From Flammeovirga yaeyamensis (GTDB lineage Bacteria; Bacteroidota; Bacteroidia; Cytophagales; Flammeovirgaceae): a stretch of 64,000 nucleotides of DNA. Below the pieces are notes generated by a model. That model saw only the letters and a program-made list of their open reading frames with translations. It was not told the origin of the DNA and searched no databases. Positions 16,687 to 25,173 of the stretch are shown here, in pieces (the first letter of the stretch is position 1; every line of letters starts with the position of its first letter). Position numbers and translations under genes: made by a program. The stretch spans positions 1,550,001 through 1,614,000 of the forward strand of contig NZ_CP076133.1 in NCBI RefSeq assembly GCF_018736045.1, read 5' to 3'.

Positions 16687-19179
16687 ATGAGGTATGTTTA
16701 TTTTTTTCTTTCATTATGCATTTTTTCATGTCAAAAGCCTATCGATATGGAGAGCATGATAGTTAATGGTGTATCCAAAGAATTGGCAGAATTTCGTTAT
16801 CAACAAATTAGTAATTTGAATTATGAACTTCATTTTATTTTGCCATCTGACAAAAGTAAAACTATAGATGCAACGGCTTTAATCACTTTTTCTCTTGAGA
16901 ACAATGATAATCCAATAATATTGGATTTTAAAGTAGAAACACCGATAGTAAAAAACATCATTATCAATAACAAACAAGTTAATATTACGGTAGAAAAGGA
17001 ACATTTAGTCGTTCCTAAAGAGTATCTTACTGAAGGTGCTAATAAATTATCTTTCCAATTTGTCGCAGGAAATCAATCGTTAAATAGAAAAGAAAATTAC
17101 TTATATACATTACTGGTACCTGATAGAGCCAGGACATTATTCCCTTGTTTTGATCAACCTGATTTAAAAGCAACGTATGAATTGAGTTTGGATATTCCAG
17201 AAAATTGGAAGGCTATTGCAGGCGAATATGGAAAAACCACCTTGCAGAACAATAGAAAACTGATTCAATTCAAAAAATCTAAAAAAATCAGTACTTATCT
17301 ATTTTCTTTTGTTGCAGGTGAGTTTAAAGAAGAAATTTACAACAAGGATGGATTTGAATTTCACATGCTCCATATGGAAGAGGCAGATAAAATGGCTCAA
17401 AACATAGACAAAATATTTGATCTTCATGTGAAGTCTGTTCAATGGATTAGTAATTATACAGGTATCCCACTTCCTTTTAACAAACTTGATTTTGCTTTAA
17501 TTCCTCCTTTCCAGTATGGAGGAATGGAACATGTGGGGGCAATTCAATATAGAGCATCGTCTTTAATATTAGATGAAAATGCAGATGATTCTCAAAAAAT
17601 GAGGCGAGCAAAACTTATTGCCCATGAAGTGGCTCATATGTGGTTTGGAAATCTAGTGACAATGAAGTGGTTTGATGATGTTTGGCTCAAGGAAGTCTTT
17701 GCTAATTTTATTGCTGCTAAGGCTGTCGCTCCAGAATATCCAAACATCGACCATCAACTGCAGTTTTATTTAGCACATCAAGATCGTGCTTATGTCGTTG
17801 ATAGAACATCGGGTAGTCATCCTATACAACTGCATCTCGAGAACTTAAATATGGCTGGAACATTGTATGGTGCAATCATTTATTCTAAAGCCCCAGTAGT
17901 AATGGCTCAATTAGAATTAAATGTTGGAGAAGACGTCCTTCAAAAAGGATTACAAAATTACCTTAAAAAATATGCCTATTCTAATGCTACCTTTGATGAT
18001 CTAATTCAAGAAATTTCGATTAGTTCGGGTAAAGACTTAAGTAAATGGGCAGATTCATGGGTTAAAGAGGCAGGTCAACCCAAAATTTTTCACTCTAGAT
18101 TGAATACGGATTCCCTAAAAATATCTTATAACAGCCCCTATAAATCACAAATGATTGAAATCGATCAAAGGGAGATTTTTTTAAATATGAGGGATACCGT
18201 TATTGAATTATCAAAAAATAAGTTCCCATTAGATCAATCTGGAAAAGGATATGGATATTTTATAATAGATGAAGAAATTGGTTCTTTTCTAGAGAGCAAC
18301 ATGCAAAACTTCAATCCAACAGAAAGAGGTATAGCTTATGGTAGTATTTTCGAAAACTTTTTGAATAAGAATGTTTACTTTCCAAAGGATTACATTTCTA
18401 CACTAATCCAATTTTTAAGTACTGAGAAAAATAGTCTTCTTCAACAAATGTTGCTCAGTCAATTTAAAGAAGTGTATTGGTTTAATCTTGATGAAGAAAT
18501 GAGATTAAATCTTTCTGCTCAACATTTAAATCACTTTAAGCAATTGATGAAAATAGCGGATTCTAAGCCTCAGAAAACTTTCTATTTTAAGGTATTAAGT
18601 CAATTTCAGCATAAAAGATCAGAGTTTTCGTTCTTTACTCCATACCTTAAAGGAACATCAAAAGATATTAGCCTAAATGAGAGAGAGAAAGTTCATTTAT
18701 ATCATCATCTACGATTAGAAGGTTTACATGATGTTCAACTTTACCAAACCATTAAATCAAATCTAAAGTCAGAATATTACAGCGAATTATTTGATTACCT
18801 ATTACCTACTACTTCCCAAGATACTATTCAATTACAGAAGTACATTAAAGACATCACTAAGGTGGAAAACAGGGAAAATGAAACGTGGGTAGAATATGGT
18901 TTATATTATGTAAACCATCCTTTACAAGCCGAAAAAACATTGGATTTAATTAAGCCAACTATTGAGCTTATCATTGAAATACAAAGGACAGGAGATATCT
19001 TTTTCCCTTATAATTATTTAAGAAATAGTATTGGAATGAGAACAGAGAAAGAAGTAAGAGAAACAGTTAATCGATATACTTTTAGCTTTCATACATTTAA
19101 GCATGAAATTCCATTAGACGATAAGCTATACGATAAGATTCAACAAAACCTAGACCCTGTAGAGCGAAGGTCTAATTAA
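16687..19179 (+). CDS. M1 family metallo-aminopeptidase, lipoprotein
   Basis: 830 residues. The N-terminal hydrophobic stretch ends in IFSC, a probable lipobox with Cys18, so the enzyme is likely anchored in the envelope. The zinc site HEVAHMWFG lies at 313-321 (H313, E314, H317) and the third ligand is E336 in WLKEVFANF. The exopeptidase motif, usually GAMEN, is GGMEH at 278-282, a variant with His replacing Asn. The conserved N-terminal domain (LFPCFDQPDLKATYEL) is present, and about 380 residues of C-terminal helical region follow. It should remove N-terminal residues from imported or secreted peptides. The gene is monocistronic and ends in a strong terminator. AT-rich sequence without a clear -7 box lies upstream (16415-16686). 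Confidence 0.9.
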   Translation: MRYVYFFLSLCIFSCQKPIDMESMIVNGVSKELAEFRYQQISNLNYELHFILPSDKSKTIDATALITFSLENNDNPIILDFKVETPIVKNIIINNKQVNITVEKEHLVVPKEYLTEGANKLSFQFVAGNQSLNRKENYLYTLLVPDRARTLFPCFDQPDLKATYELSLDIPENWKAIAGEYGKTTLQNNRKLIQFKKSKKISTYLFSFVAGEFKEEIYNKDGFEFHMLHMEEADKMAQNIDKIFDLHVKSVQWISNYTGIPLPFNKLDFALIPPFQYGGMEHVGAIQYRASSLILDENADDSQKMRRAKLIAHEVAHMWFGNLVTMKWFDDVWLKEVFANFIAAKAVAPEYPNIDHQLQFYLAHQDRAYVVDRTSGSHPIQLHLENLNMAGTLYGAIIYSKAPVVMAQLELNVGEDVLQKGLQNYLKKYAYSNATFDDLIQEISISSGKDLSKWADSWVKEAGQPKIFHSRLNTDSLKISYNSPYKSQMIEIDQREIFLNMRDTVIELSKNKFPLDQSGKGYGYFIIDEEIGSFLESNMQNFNPTERGIAYGSIFENFLNKNVYFPKDYISTLIQFLSTEKNSLLQQMLLSQFKEVYWFNLDEEMRLNLSAQHLNHFKQLMKIADSKPQKTFYFKVLSQFQHKRSEFSFFTPYLKGTSKDISLNEREKVHLYHHLRLEGLHDVQLYQTIKSNLKSEYYSELFDYLLPTTSQDTIQLQKYIKDITKVENRENETWVEYGLYYVNHPLQAEKTLDLIKPTIELIIEIQRTGDIFFPYNYLRNSIGMRTEKEVRETVNRYTFSFHTFKHEIPLDDKLYDKIQQNLDPVERRSN

Positions 19180-19184
19180 AACAT

Positions 19185-19242
19185 AACAACTCATCCCTTT
19201 CAATTTAGTTGATAAATATTCAAGGGATGAGTTGTTTTTTAT
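19185..19242. terminator. Bidirectional terminator between convergent genes
   Basis: A 15-bp perfect stem (AACAACTCATCCCTT at 19185-19199 pairs with 19222-19236), 22-base loop, then six T residues. It serves the aminopeptidase gene and probably the convergent lipoprotein gene, whose stop lies inside it. Confidence 0.85.
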
Positions 19243-20126
19243 ATTTCTTTACTAGCAAATTGTTCTTCATTAAAAACAATTACTTTTGGATTGGTTTCTT
19301 TTACATTTTTGCTGACTACATACAAACTGTTGTCACTAGCAAAACAAACCCCTTTTCCATCAAAATTTTCGAAATGATACTCGAATTTAGGTTTCCTATT
19401 TTTAATTTCTGATAGATTATCTTTTTCATTTAAATTGAATAAATGAACACCCATTTTGGATAAGAATACTATATTATTGTATTTCTCAGAATAATCAACC
19501 GATTCTACTAATTTGAGGTTCACACAGCCAACTCTCTCCAAGGTCCCCTCTTGTTTATCCATTGATATTTTAAATATCTCAGTATTTTTCTGGGAATAAG
19601 TGAAAAAGTAGTACTCTTTATTTTTTTGATGAACCATCATAGCACGCACATCTTTCGGCTTATCTGGAAATTGATAAACATTGATACTTGGGGCTACAAA
19701 ATTATCTAAAACAGAATTTTCCTTAAAAGTGTAAACTTGTATATTGTTCCTTACTTTATTTTGATCACCTATATCTCCGATGTGTATTGTATTTACACCA
19801 CCTTCCTCGCTATAGGCCAAATCTTCCCATGCCAAAGAAGTACCCCTAACAAACACTTTTTTAAGTTGTTTTCCAGTGGTCACATCATACAAATAAATGT
19901 ACGGATCGTTTTCAGTATTTTCTTGAACCCATATTTTTCCATAATCAGAAGATCTTACAATTCCTGTAATTTTCTCCAAATTATGAGAAAGGGGTTGTTC
20001 ACTCACCTTATCGTAATTTACTATCGCGGTTGGAATTTCATTTTTATTCTCAATGGATTTACAACCAAGTTTAAACAGTAATAAGGTTAGTAATAAATAA
20101 GGTAGTTTTCTTGTGATAAAGTTCAT
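19239..20126 (-). CDS. Predicted beta-propeller lipoprotein, unknown function
   Basis: 295 residues. The N-terminus (LPYLLLTLLLFKLGC) ends in a lipobox with Cys22. The body is a series of beta-strand repeats with the short conserved block WEDLAYSEEGG ... TIHIGDIGDQNKVR, a pattern I associate with uncharacterised propeller-like Bacteroidota proteins that carry WEDxA and GDxGDN motifs. Several SxxGxxV-type strands (EDLAYS, KFEYHFENFDGKGVCFASDNSLYVVS) fit a five- to six-bladed propeller. A ligand or enzymatic function cannot be assigned. A TAnnTTTG match lies 33 bases upstream of the ATG at 20126. Confidence 0.7.
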   Translation of the reverse strand: MNFITRKLPYLLLTLLLFKLGCKSIENKNEIPTAIVNYDKVSEQPLSHNLEKITGIVRSSDYGKIWVQENTENDPYIYLYDVTTGKQLKKVFVRGTSLAWEDLAYSEEGGVNTIHIGDIGDQNKVRNNIQVYTFKENSVLDNFVAPSINVYQFPDKPKDVRAMMVHQKNKEYYFFTYSQKNTEIFKISMDKQEGTLERVGCVNLKLVESVDYSEKYNNIVFLSKMGVHLFNLNEKDNLSEIKNRKPKFEYHFENFDGKGVCFASDNSLYVVSKNVKETNPKVIVFNEEQFASKEI

Positions 20127-20158
20127 TAATAACAGTGGTAAGCAGATTGTTTGTTAAT

Positions 20159-20166
20159 CAAATTTA
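20159..20166 (-). promoter_or_regulatory. Putative -7 promoter element for the propeller lipoprotein gene
   Basis: On the minus strand the bases read TAAATTTG, an exact TAnnTTTG match, 33 bases before the ATG. The -33 element is not obvious. Confidence 0.4.
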
Positions 20167-20243
20167 TCCAATGTTTGAATAGAAAACACATTCATTTAAT
20201 TTCGTTTACATTTTTAATTTCAATTAAGAAAAAAGATGCAAAA

Positions 20244-20292
20244 CCAATTAAAAAAAGGCATAAATAACACCGTTAAAAATGTATTTATGCCT
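20244..20292 (-). terminator. Terminator of the SDR/Lacal_2735/SRPBCC operon
   Basis: An 11-bp stem (AGGCATAAATA at 20256-20266 pairs with 20282-20292) with a 15-base loop, followed on the minus strand by eight T residues. It lies 20 bases after the SRPBCC stop. Confidence 0.82.
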
Positions 20293-20312
20293 ATTTTTTC
20301 TTAATTGATAAT

Positions 20313-20810
20313 TTATCCTGCTAACCCATCTACTGATCGGACATCAGGTAATTCTCCCCACTTCTTGTTAATTACTTTTCTTCTGTATTTAAAAATTTCT
20401 TCCAATTTGTTTTCAATTACCAAAGCATTAGCAATTGCCCCCAAAGGTCCAAAAGGTGGAGCATACGTCACAATATCTTCCATTAAGACACCGTCATGTA
20501 TTTCTTTTATAATATGCTGATGATGCCACAGATCATATGGTCCAATACGTTGCTCATCGACAAAATATTGTTTATCTCTAACATGAGTAATCTCAGTCAT
20601 CCAATCCATTTTAATTCCTAGAAGTGGACTCACCTTGTAAGTAATAATCATCCCTTCATACATTTTATCAGGTAAATCTCCATTTGTGATATCAAACCCC
20701 ATGTAATCTGGTGTTATTTCTTTAAGGTTTTTAGGTGATGAAATAAAATCCCAAACCTCGTCTATACTAGCAGCTATGCGCTGATCTTTTTTAAATTGAT
20801 AAAATGCCAT
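20313..20810 (-). CDS. SRPBCC family ligand-binding protein
   Basis: 165 residues with the START/SRPBCC pattern: an N-terminal strand (FYQFKKDQRIAASIDEVWDFISSPKNLKEITP), central strands (VSPLLGIKMDWMTEITHVRDKQYFVDEQRIGPYDLWHHQHII) and a C-terminal helix (VIENKLEEIFKYRRKVI). The family forms a hydrophobic cavity for a lipid or aromatic ligand; the ligand here is unknown. It has no signal peptide and is probably cytoplasmic. It follows the Lacal_2735-type small gene by 1 base and ends the operon that starts with the SDR gene. Confidence 0.82.
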   Translation of the reverse strand: MAFYQFKKDQRIAASIDEVWDFISSPKNLKEITPDYMGFDITNGDLPDKMYEGMIITYKVSPLLGIKMDWMTEITHVRDKQYFVDEQRIGPYDLWHHQHIIKEIHDGVLMEDIVTYAPPFGPLGAIANALVIENKLEEIFKYRRKVINKKWGELPDVRSVDGLAG

Positions 20811-20811
20811 A

Positions 20812-20973
20812 TTATAATTTTTCTATTTCTTTTAGTAATTGATCTGCTTCATACATTTTTAAATCGCTTTCCTTTCTGTTAGTATGCGATAATTTGTGTG
20901 CTTCTTCTAACAATTTCTTGTATCTAGCTTCCAATTTTTCTTTGGGAGATTTCTTCTTAAATAGTCCAAACAT
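20812..20973 (-). CDS. Lacal_2735 family small protein (53 aa)
   Basis: A short gene that starts MFGLFKKKSPKEKLEARYKK and ends LLKEIEKL, 53 residues, ATG at 20973 and TAA at 20812-20814. The N-terminal MFGLFKKK followed by KEKLExxYKKLLEEAxKLSxTNRKxSD is the pattern of the Lacal_2735 (DUF6435-type) family found throughout Bacteroidota. Function is unknown; it is basic and helical with no membrane segment. It sits 4 bases after the SDR stop and 1 base before the SRPBCC start codon, so the three genes are one transcript. Confidence 0.82.
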   Translation of the reverse strand: MFGLFKKKSPKEKLEARYKKLLEEAHKLSHTNRKESDLKMYEADQLLKEIEKL

Positions 20974-20977
20974 AATG

Positions 20978-21673
20978 CTATAGTTTTAGGGTTGATAGAC
21001 CACCGTCGATATGTAAAATCTGACCGGTCATCCAACTTGATTTTTCTGATAATAAAAACTCCGTAAGGTTTGCTATATCAACAGCTTCACCTACTCTTTG
21101 CAATGGATGATTTTTCCCATTTGCTTCCTTTTTAGCTTCATCAGATAATAACTTTGATGCTAACGGTGTATCTGTTAATGATGGAGCAATGGCATTCACT
21201 CGTATTTTTGGAGCAAATTCAGCTGCCAAGGATTTAGTTAATCCTTCAATTGCACCTTTAGATATGGCTACTGAGGAATGAAATTTAAAACCTGATTGTA
21301 CTGCGATTGTGGAATAAAGAACAATCGATGCGTTTCCTTTTCTTAGTGCATTCAGATTTTCTCTTATTACTTTTACTGCTCCAAATACATGTAATTGTAA
21401 ATCTTTGATATACTCTTCATCAGTAATCCTTTGAAAAGGTTTGAGATTAATAGATCCAGGGCAGTATACTAAACCGTGAATCACATCGGGGAGTTCATTC
21501 AAAGATGCATTCTTATCTAATACATCGTAATGATAAAAAATTGTGCTATTAAATTTTGAGGGTGTAGTCGAATTATAAGTAGCAATTAGTTGATGATCTT
21601 CTTTTTGGGAAATAATTTCTACTAAAGCTGCTCCAATCCCTGAGCTTCCTCCTATGATCAAAATGTTTTTCAT
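20978..21673 (-). CDS. SDR-family protein lacking the catalytic tyrosine
   Basis: 231 residues from the ATG at 21673 (MKNILIIGGS). The cofactor motif is GGSSGIG at 8-14. At the active site, where SDRs have YxxxK, this one reads VAISK (V135-K139): lysine is kept and tyrosine is replaced by valine. The preceding HSS and the downstream AIEGLTKSLAAEFAP and RVNAIAPSLTDTPL, and the C-terminal TGQILHIDGGLSTL, are typical. I recall a Bacteroidota subgroup with the same HxSVAxxK substitution, so this is not decay. It may bind NAD(P)(H) and act in a non-classical way or as a scaffold. A start 13 codons upstream (21712) is less likely. Confidence 0.82.
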   Translation of the reverse strand: MKNILIIGGSSGIGAALVEIISQKEDHQLIATYNSTTPSKFNSTIFYHYDVLDKNASLNELPDVIHGLVYCPGSINLKPFQRITDEEYIKDLQLHVFGAVKVIRENLNALRKGNASIVLYSTIAVQSGFKFHSSVAISKGAIEGLTKSLAAEFAPKIRVNAIAPSLTDTPLASKLLSDEAKKEANGKNHPLQRVGEAVDIANLTEFLLSEKSSWMTGQILHIDGGLSTLKL

Positions 21674-21724
21674 TCTATTATTGTAGGTTGATAAATGAAA
21701 AACAAGTGCCACAAAAAATTGTTT

Positions 21725-21756
21725 TCAAAAAAAAGAGTTCCTTTTGAGAACTCTTT
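21725..21756 (-). terminator. Terminator of the thiamine-binding protein gene
   Basis: A 9-bp stem (AAAGAGTTC at 21732-21740 pairs with 21748-21756), then a T run on the minus strand. It lies 6 bases after the stop at 21763 and before the SDR gene, whose own promoter must lie in the remaining short gap. Confidence 0.75.
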
Positions 21757-21762
21757 CTATCA

Positions 21763-22068
21763 TTAAACTTTTCCTATTCTTTTTTCAACTGATTCTGTTT
21801 TCGATTTTATCAACCCAGACTTGTTTTTATTGTAATCCATATTCATCACACAATAAATACGGTCTGATATTGGATCCATAATTTTATAAGCATCATCAAC
21901 TACTTTTAAAAGTTCTGTAACTGTTTCTGCTTCAATGATAGTACCCATCGGACTAAACTGATAAGTTAAACCAGAATCTTTGATATGTTTTACTACTTTA
22001 CTCACATATTCACCTATGTGGTCCCCTTTATCAATCGGGAAGATTGCGAAGTTCATTATAGCTCCCAT
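21763..22068 (-). CDS. MTH1187 family thiamine-binding protein
   Basis: 101 residues with the family pattern: an N-terminal strand ending FAIFPIDKGDHIGEYV, the GLTYQFSPMGTIIEAETVTELLKVVDDA middle block, and a final strand near SDRIYCVMNMDYN. These small ferredoxin-fold proteins bind thiamine or its precursors in the cytoplasm and form tetramers. The start at 22068 lines up with family members; an internal ATG at 22056 is possible. It follows the 22096 gene by 27 bases on the same strand, so the two might be co-transcribed. Confidence 0.83.
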   Translation of the reverse strand: MGAIMNFAIFPIDKGDHIGEYVSKVVKHIKDSGLTYQFSPMGTIIEAETVTELLKVVDDAYKIMDPISDRIYCVMNMDYNKNKSGLIKSKTESVEKRIGKV

Positions 22069-22095
22069 AAATATTATATTTAATGAGCTACAAAA

Positions 22096-22542
22096 TTAAC
22101 GAACATCTTTGATTTGATCCTCAATATCCTTTGCTAATTCAGTAAACCATACCACAAAAAAGGTATCAATTTCCTGATTTATTACTTCTGATTTTAATTC
22201 GTACTCAACACCGTCACTTTCACTAAATTTTAAAACTTCATCATGATAATTAATAGTGGTATCAAACTCAATATCGAATTTTTCGATCAGATACTCTTCA
22301 AAAGTATGCATTTCTCTAGAAGAAATTGTTTTAGGTATTTTTGAATCTTTATCTACAGGCATGTACATCAAACCATAGCACTTGTTATTTGCGTCGGAAA
22401 CAACAGGCATCACTTGAACATCTAAGTCGTTCATTTTTAGATATTGATCATTTTGTTTTTGAACACCAATTTCAATACCATCAATATTTTGGGAAAAGAT
22501 AATCGTGGGTAATAATACTAGAATCGTAATAAGGTTGTACAT
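22096..22542 (-). CDS. Secreted protein of unknown function
   Basis: 148 residues. A signal peptide (MYNLITILVLLPTIIFSQ, ending FSQ) is followed by an acidic mature domain with alternating strand and helix predictions (QKQNDQYLKMNDLDVQVMPVVSDANNKCYGLMYMPVD; EEYLIEKFDIEFDTTINYHDEVLKF). I do not recognise a family or motif. It is probably periplasmic. Its only nearby co-directional gene is the thiamine-binding protein, 27 bases downstream. Confidence 0.6.
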   Translation of the reverse strand: MYNLITILVLLPTIIFSQNIDGIEIGVQKQNDQYLKMNDLDVQVMPVVSDANNKCYGLMYMPVDKDSKIPKTISSREMHTFEEYLIEKFDIEFDTTINYHDEVLKFSESDGVEYELKSEVINQEIDTFFVVWFTELAKDIEDQIKDVR

Positions 22543-22867
22543 TTTTTATTCAATATATTTGTTAGAACTAAAACAATAAAACGAATCATATGTGCCTAGG
22601 TTACAATTGAATTGTTAAAGCATGTTTCTATTTAACTGATATTAAGACAATAAAAAAATCCACGTAAAACATGGATTTTTTAGAATCCTCCTACGACTAG
22701 AGGATTATATAACTACTTATTTGACTTAAGTTTTATATCATTTTTGTTGTATTACAAATAAATAAAAGTAAACGTAAAATTGCAATAACCATAAATAGGT
22801 ATTTTTTACTTTTTTAAAGAAAAGTCATGATTTTTTAATTAAAAGTAAATATAATCGTGATCTTTAT
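22543..22867. other. Intergenic region with two hairpins
   Basis: 325 bases without a gene. It contains a terminator-like hairpin at 22653-22682 (A6TCCA pairs with TGGAT6) and, directly next to it, a second hairpin at 22684-22706 (AATCCTC / GAGGATT with a 9-base loop). They lie downstream of the SpoIIE-type phosphatase gene, which reads toward them, so the first is most likely its terminator. The remainder is AT-rich, presumably the promoter of the 22096 gene, without an exact TAnnTTTG match. Confidence 0.55.
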
Positions 22868-24919
22868 TTATTTTCCAACGGTGAACCCTAAAACTAAAAT
22901 ATCATCAGTTTGGGGTTCATCTTGTTTTTCTTTCCATTTCTGATGGGTGATTTTTAATATATTTTCCTGTTCCCAAGTAGAAAGGTTAACTATATGTGAT
23001 AATAAATTTCTAAAATTCTTTATCATATATTTTTTATTCTTCTCCCCTCCTAATTGATCTTGATAACCATCAGAATAGAAATAAAACGAAATTTTTGAAT
23101 TTGCGAAACTGATTTCATGGTCTCTGAAATTAGAAGTATTCAAATCCATACCTCCAATATTACGTCTATCACCCTTTACGTAATTTAATTGATCATCTTT
23201 AAAGTAGACCCATGAATTTTTAGCACTACAAACAGTTACATTCTGCTGAGAATAATTAATGCATGCAACGGTAATATCCATACCATCTTGAACACCATAT
23301 TCCTCATACTGACTTAAAGTGGTTTGTAAACGCTGATGTAATCCTTCTAAAATATCAGAAGGTTTTACAATATGTTTCACCTTAATAATTTCATTAAGAA
23401 TACCATTTCCGATTAATGACATAAATGCTCCAGGTACACCATGTCCAGTACAATCAACTGTAGCAACTATGCAAATTCTTTCGTTATTCTTGTATAGTTT
23501 ACCAGAACAATAATAAAAATCTCCTGAAACTAGACCACAAGGCTGATAAAAAAGAGTAACATCACCAAGGATGGATTCCATCTTACTTTTCACAGGTAAG
23601 GTAGCTGATTGAATCCTTTTCGCATAGGTAATCCCTGCCTCTACTTGTTTATTCTTATTATCCAACAGTTGCACATAATTTTGAAGGTGGTCTTTTTGAG
23701 CTAAAATTTCCTCTTGTTGTGCTTCAATTTCATTATTCTTTTCTCTAATGTTCGCATAAGCTTTTTTAAGACCAAGATAAAACTTTAGTAAGAAATAAAT
23801 CCCTACAATCATAATAACAAACAATGCAACCATAAGATAGATAAACCTTGTTTGTTGATGTACGAGTTGATTAGATAAAGTATTTTTTTCTTTCAAAGAG
23901 CTGATTTCGTCCAAACGCTTCTCAGATAAATAGTTTTGCTTTATACGTTCGATCCTTTCTCGAATATCAGCATTATCTAATTCGCTGCCTAACTGATGGT
24001 ACTCTTTGTTATATTTATAAGCAATTTTCCAATTTCCTTTTTCTGCTTCAATTTTATGTAACATGTTTGAAGCTTCTTTTTTCCAAAATTTGGTATTATC
24101 TATTGTTTTACCTCCGTAAATATCAAGTGCTACTTTCTTAGCATTACCATATTGTTTTTCATGTAAATAATATTCTGAAAGCCACAAGCTATATTCATTA
24201 TACCCATCAAGGTTATTTTTCAATTTAAAATATTGAATGGGTTCTATAATTTCTTTGATCGCTAATTCTACTTTATTCTGATTAAAGAAAACTCTTGATC
24301 GAATAGCAATAACATATTCTTCTTGTTCTTTGTAACCATGTTTTATTGATTCAAAGAATGCTTCATTAAGATATTTCTCTGCAGAGTCATTTTCATGAAT
24401 AATCGAATAAACTTCGCCTAGATTAAATATCATTGCTATTAAATTACTTCTTTGCCTTTTTGTAATATTATCCGACTCACTTATTAGAGTTTCCATAGCA
24501 ATGAGAGCCTTATTGTAATAATATATGGAACGTTCGTGTTCATGTTCTCTAATATAAAATACACCTAAGTTATTTGATATATTGGCAACATCAGACCAAT
24601 CCTCTAAAGATTCGGAAATGGATAAGGCTTTCATCAAATAATCGAAACCAACAGCCATATGTCCCTTACGAATATGATAGGAACCCATATACTGATAAGC
24701 CATACTTTCCCAAGCCTTACTATTTATTTCTATACTAATAGATAATATTCTATTCGCATAAATAAGTGTAGAATCAGAAGATGTTCTCAAATATTTTGAA
24801 CAAACGCTTTTGTAACTTTCTAATTTTTTTTGAGTGTAGTCAGGAATCTCACTTCCAAAAGCAACAAAAGAAGAAAAGAGAATTATCAATAAAAGTATAT
24901 GTGATTTAGATAGCCTCAA
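22868..24919 (-). CDS. TPR-containing SpoIIE-type serine phosphatase
   Basis: 683 residues. Signal peptide (about 1-22); a periplasmic tetratricopeptide region (about 30-330, repeats such as AWESMAYQYMGSYHIRKGHMAVG, VANISNNLGVFYI, SNLIAMIFNLGEVYSII); a membrane helix near 360-382; a cytoplasmic coiled coil (about 385-440, REKNNEIEAQQEEILAQKD); and a PP2C/SpoIIE catalytic domain (about 445-683) with FYQPCGLVSGDFYY, VATVDCTGHGVPGAFMSLIG and FYFYSDGYQDQLGG, including the expected metal-binding aspartates. It should sense an envelope signal and dephosphorylate a cytoplasmic partner, classically an anti-sigma antagonist; none is adjacent. It stands alone, with 248 bases upstream. Confidence 0.88.
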   Translation of the reverse strand: MRLSKSHILLLIILFSSFVAFGSEIPDYTQKKLESYKSVCSKYLRTSSDSTLIYANRILSISIEINSKAWESMAYQYMGSYHIRKGHMAVGFDYLMKALSISESLEDWSDVANISNNLGVFYIREHEHERSIYYYNKALIAMETLISESDNITKRQRSNLIAMIFNLGEVYSIIHENDSAEKYLNEAFFESIKHGYKEQEEYVIAIRSRVFFNQNKVELAIKEIIEPIQYFKLKNNLDGYNEYSLWLSEYYLHEKQYGNAKKVALDIYGGKTIDNTKFWKKEASNMLHKIEAEKGNWKIAYKYNKEYHQLGSELDNADIRERIERIKQNYLSEKRLDEISSLKEKNTLSNQLVHQQTRFIYLMVALFVIMIVGIYFLLKFYLGLKKAYANIREKNNEIEAQQEEILAQKDHLQNYVQLLDNKNKQVEAGITYAKRIQSATLPVKSKMESILGDVTLFYQPCGLVSGDFYYCSGKLYKNNERICIVATVDCTGHGVPGAFMSLIGNGILNEIIKVKHIVKPSDILEGLHQRLQTTLSQYEEYGVQDGMDITVACINYSQQNVTVCSAKNSWVYFKDDQLNYVKGDRRNIGGMDLNTSNFRDHEISFANSKISFYFYSDGYQDQLGGEKNKKYMIKNFRNLLSHIVNLSTWEQENILKITHQKWKEKQDEPQTDDILVLGFTVGK

Positions 24920-25095
24920 TTAGTCAGTAAAATTTATGCATTAATATAATAGCTTCTAAATATAAAACAGAAATATGAATAAAGTATAAACAAAACATGG
25001 ATTTATCTAATAAATTCTAAAATCCCTTACTTTGCTTTCTTTCAATTGTTAACAAAAACCAATTTCTTTAAGATCTACCCTTTTCCTCTCGTTTA

Positions 25096-25111
25096 TGTGA
25101 CAAAAGTTACA
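25096..25111. promoter_or_regulatory. CRP/FNR-family-like operator
   Basis: TGTGACAAAAGTTACA fits the CRP consensus TGTGA-N6-TCACA with a single mismatch (TTACA). Its centre lies about 40-41 bases upstream of the expected transcription start given the -7 box at 25133-25140, the classical class II activator position. Family members that bind such sites in Bacteroidota include CRP/FNR-like regulators; which one acts here is unknown. Confidence 0.4.
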
Positions 25112-25132
25112 CTTTTAGTTTACCGCCTCATC

Positions 25133-25140
25133 TATGTTTG
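25133..25140 (+). promoter_or_regulatory. Putative -7 promoter element of the sulfur operon
   Basis: TATGTTTG exactly matches TAnnTTTG, 33 bases before the ATG at 25174. The -33 element is weak, which fits an activator-dependent promoter. Confidence 0.5.
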
Positions 25141-25173
25141 TATCATCAAAATAAACAAGCGATTTAATTGGAA

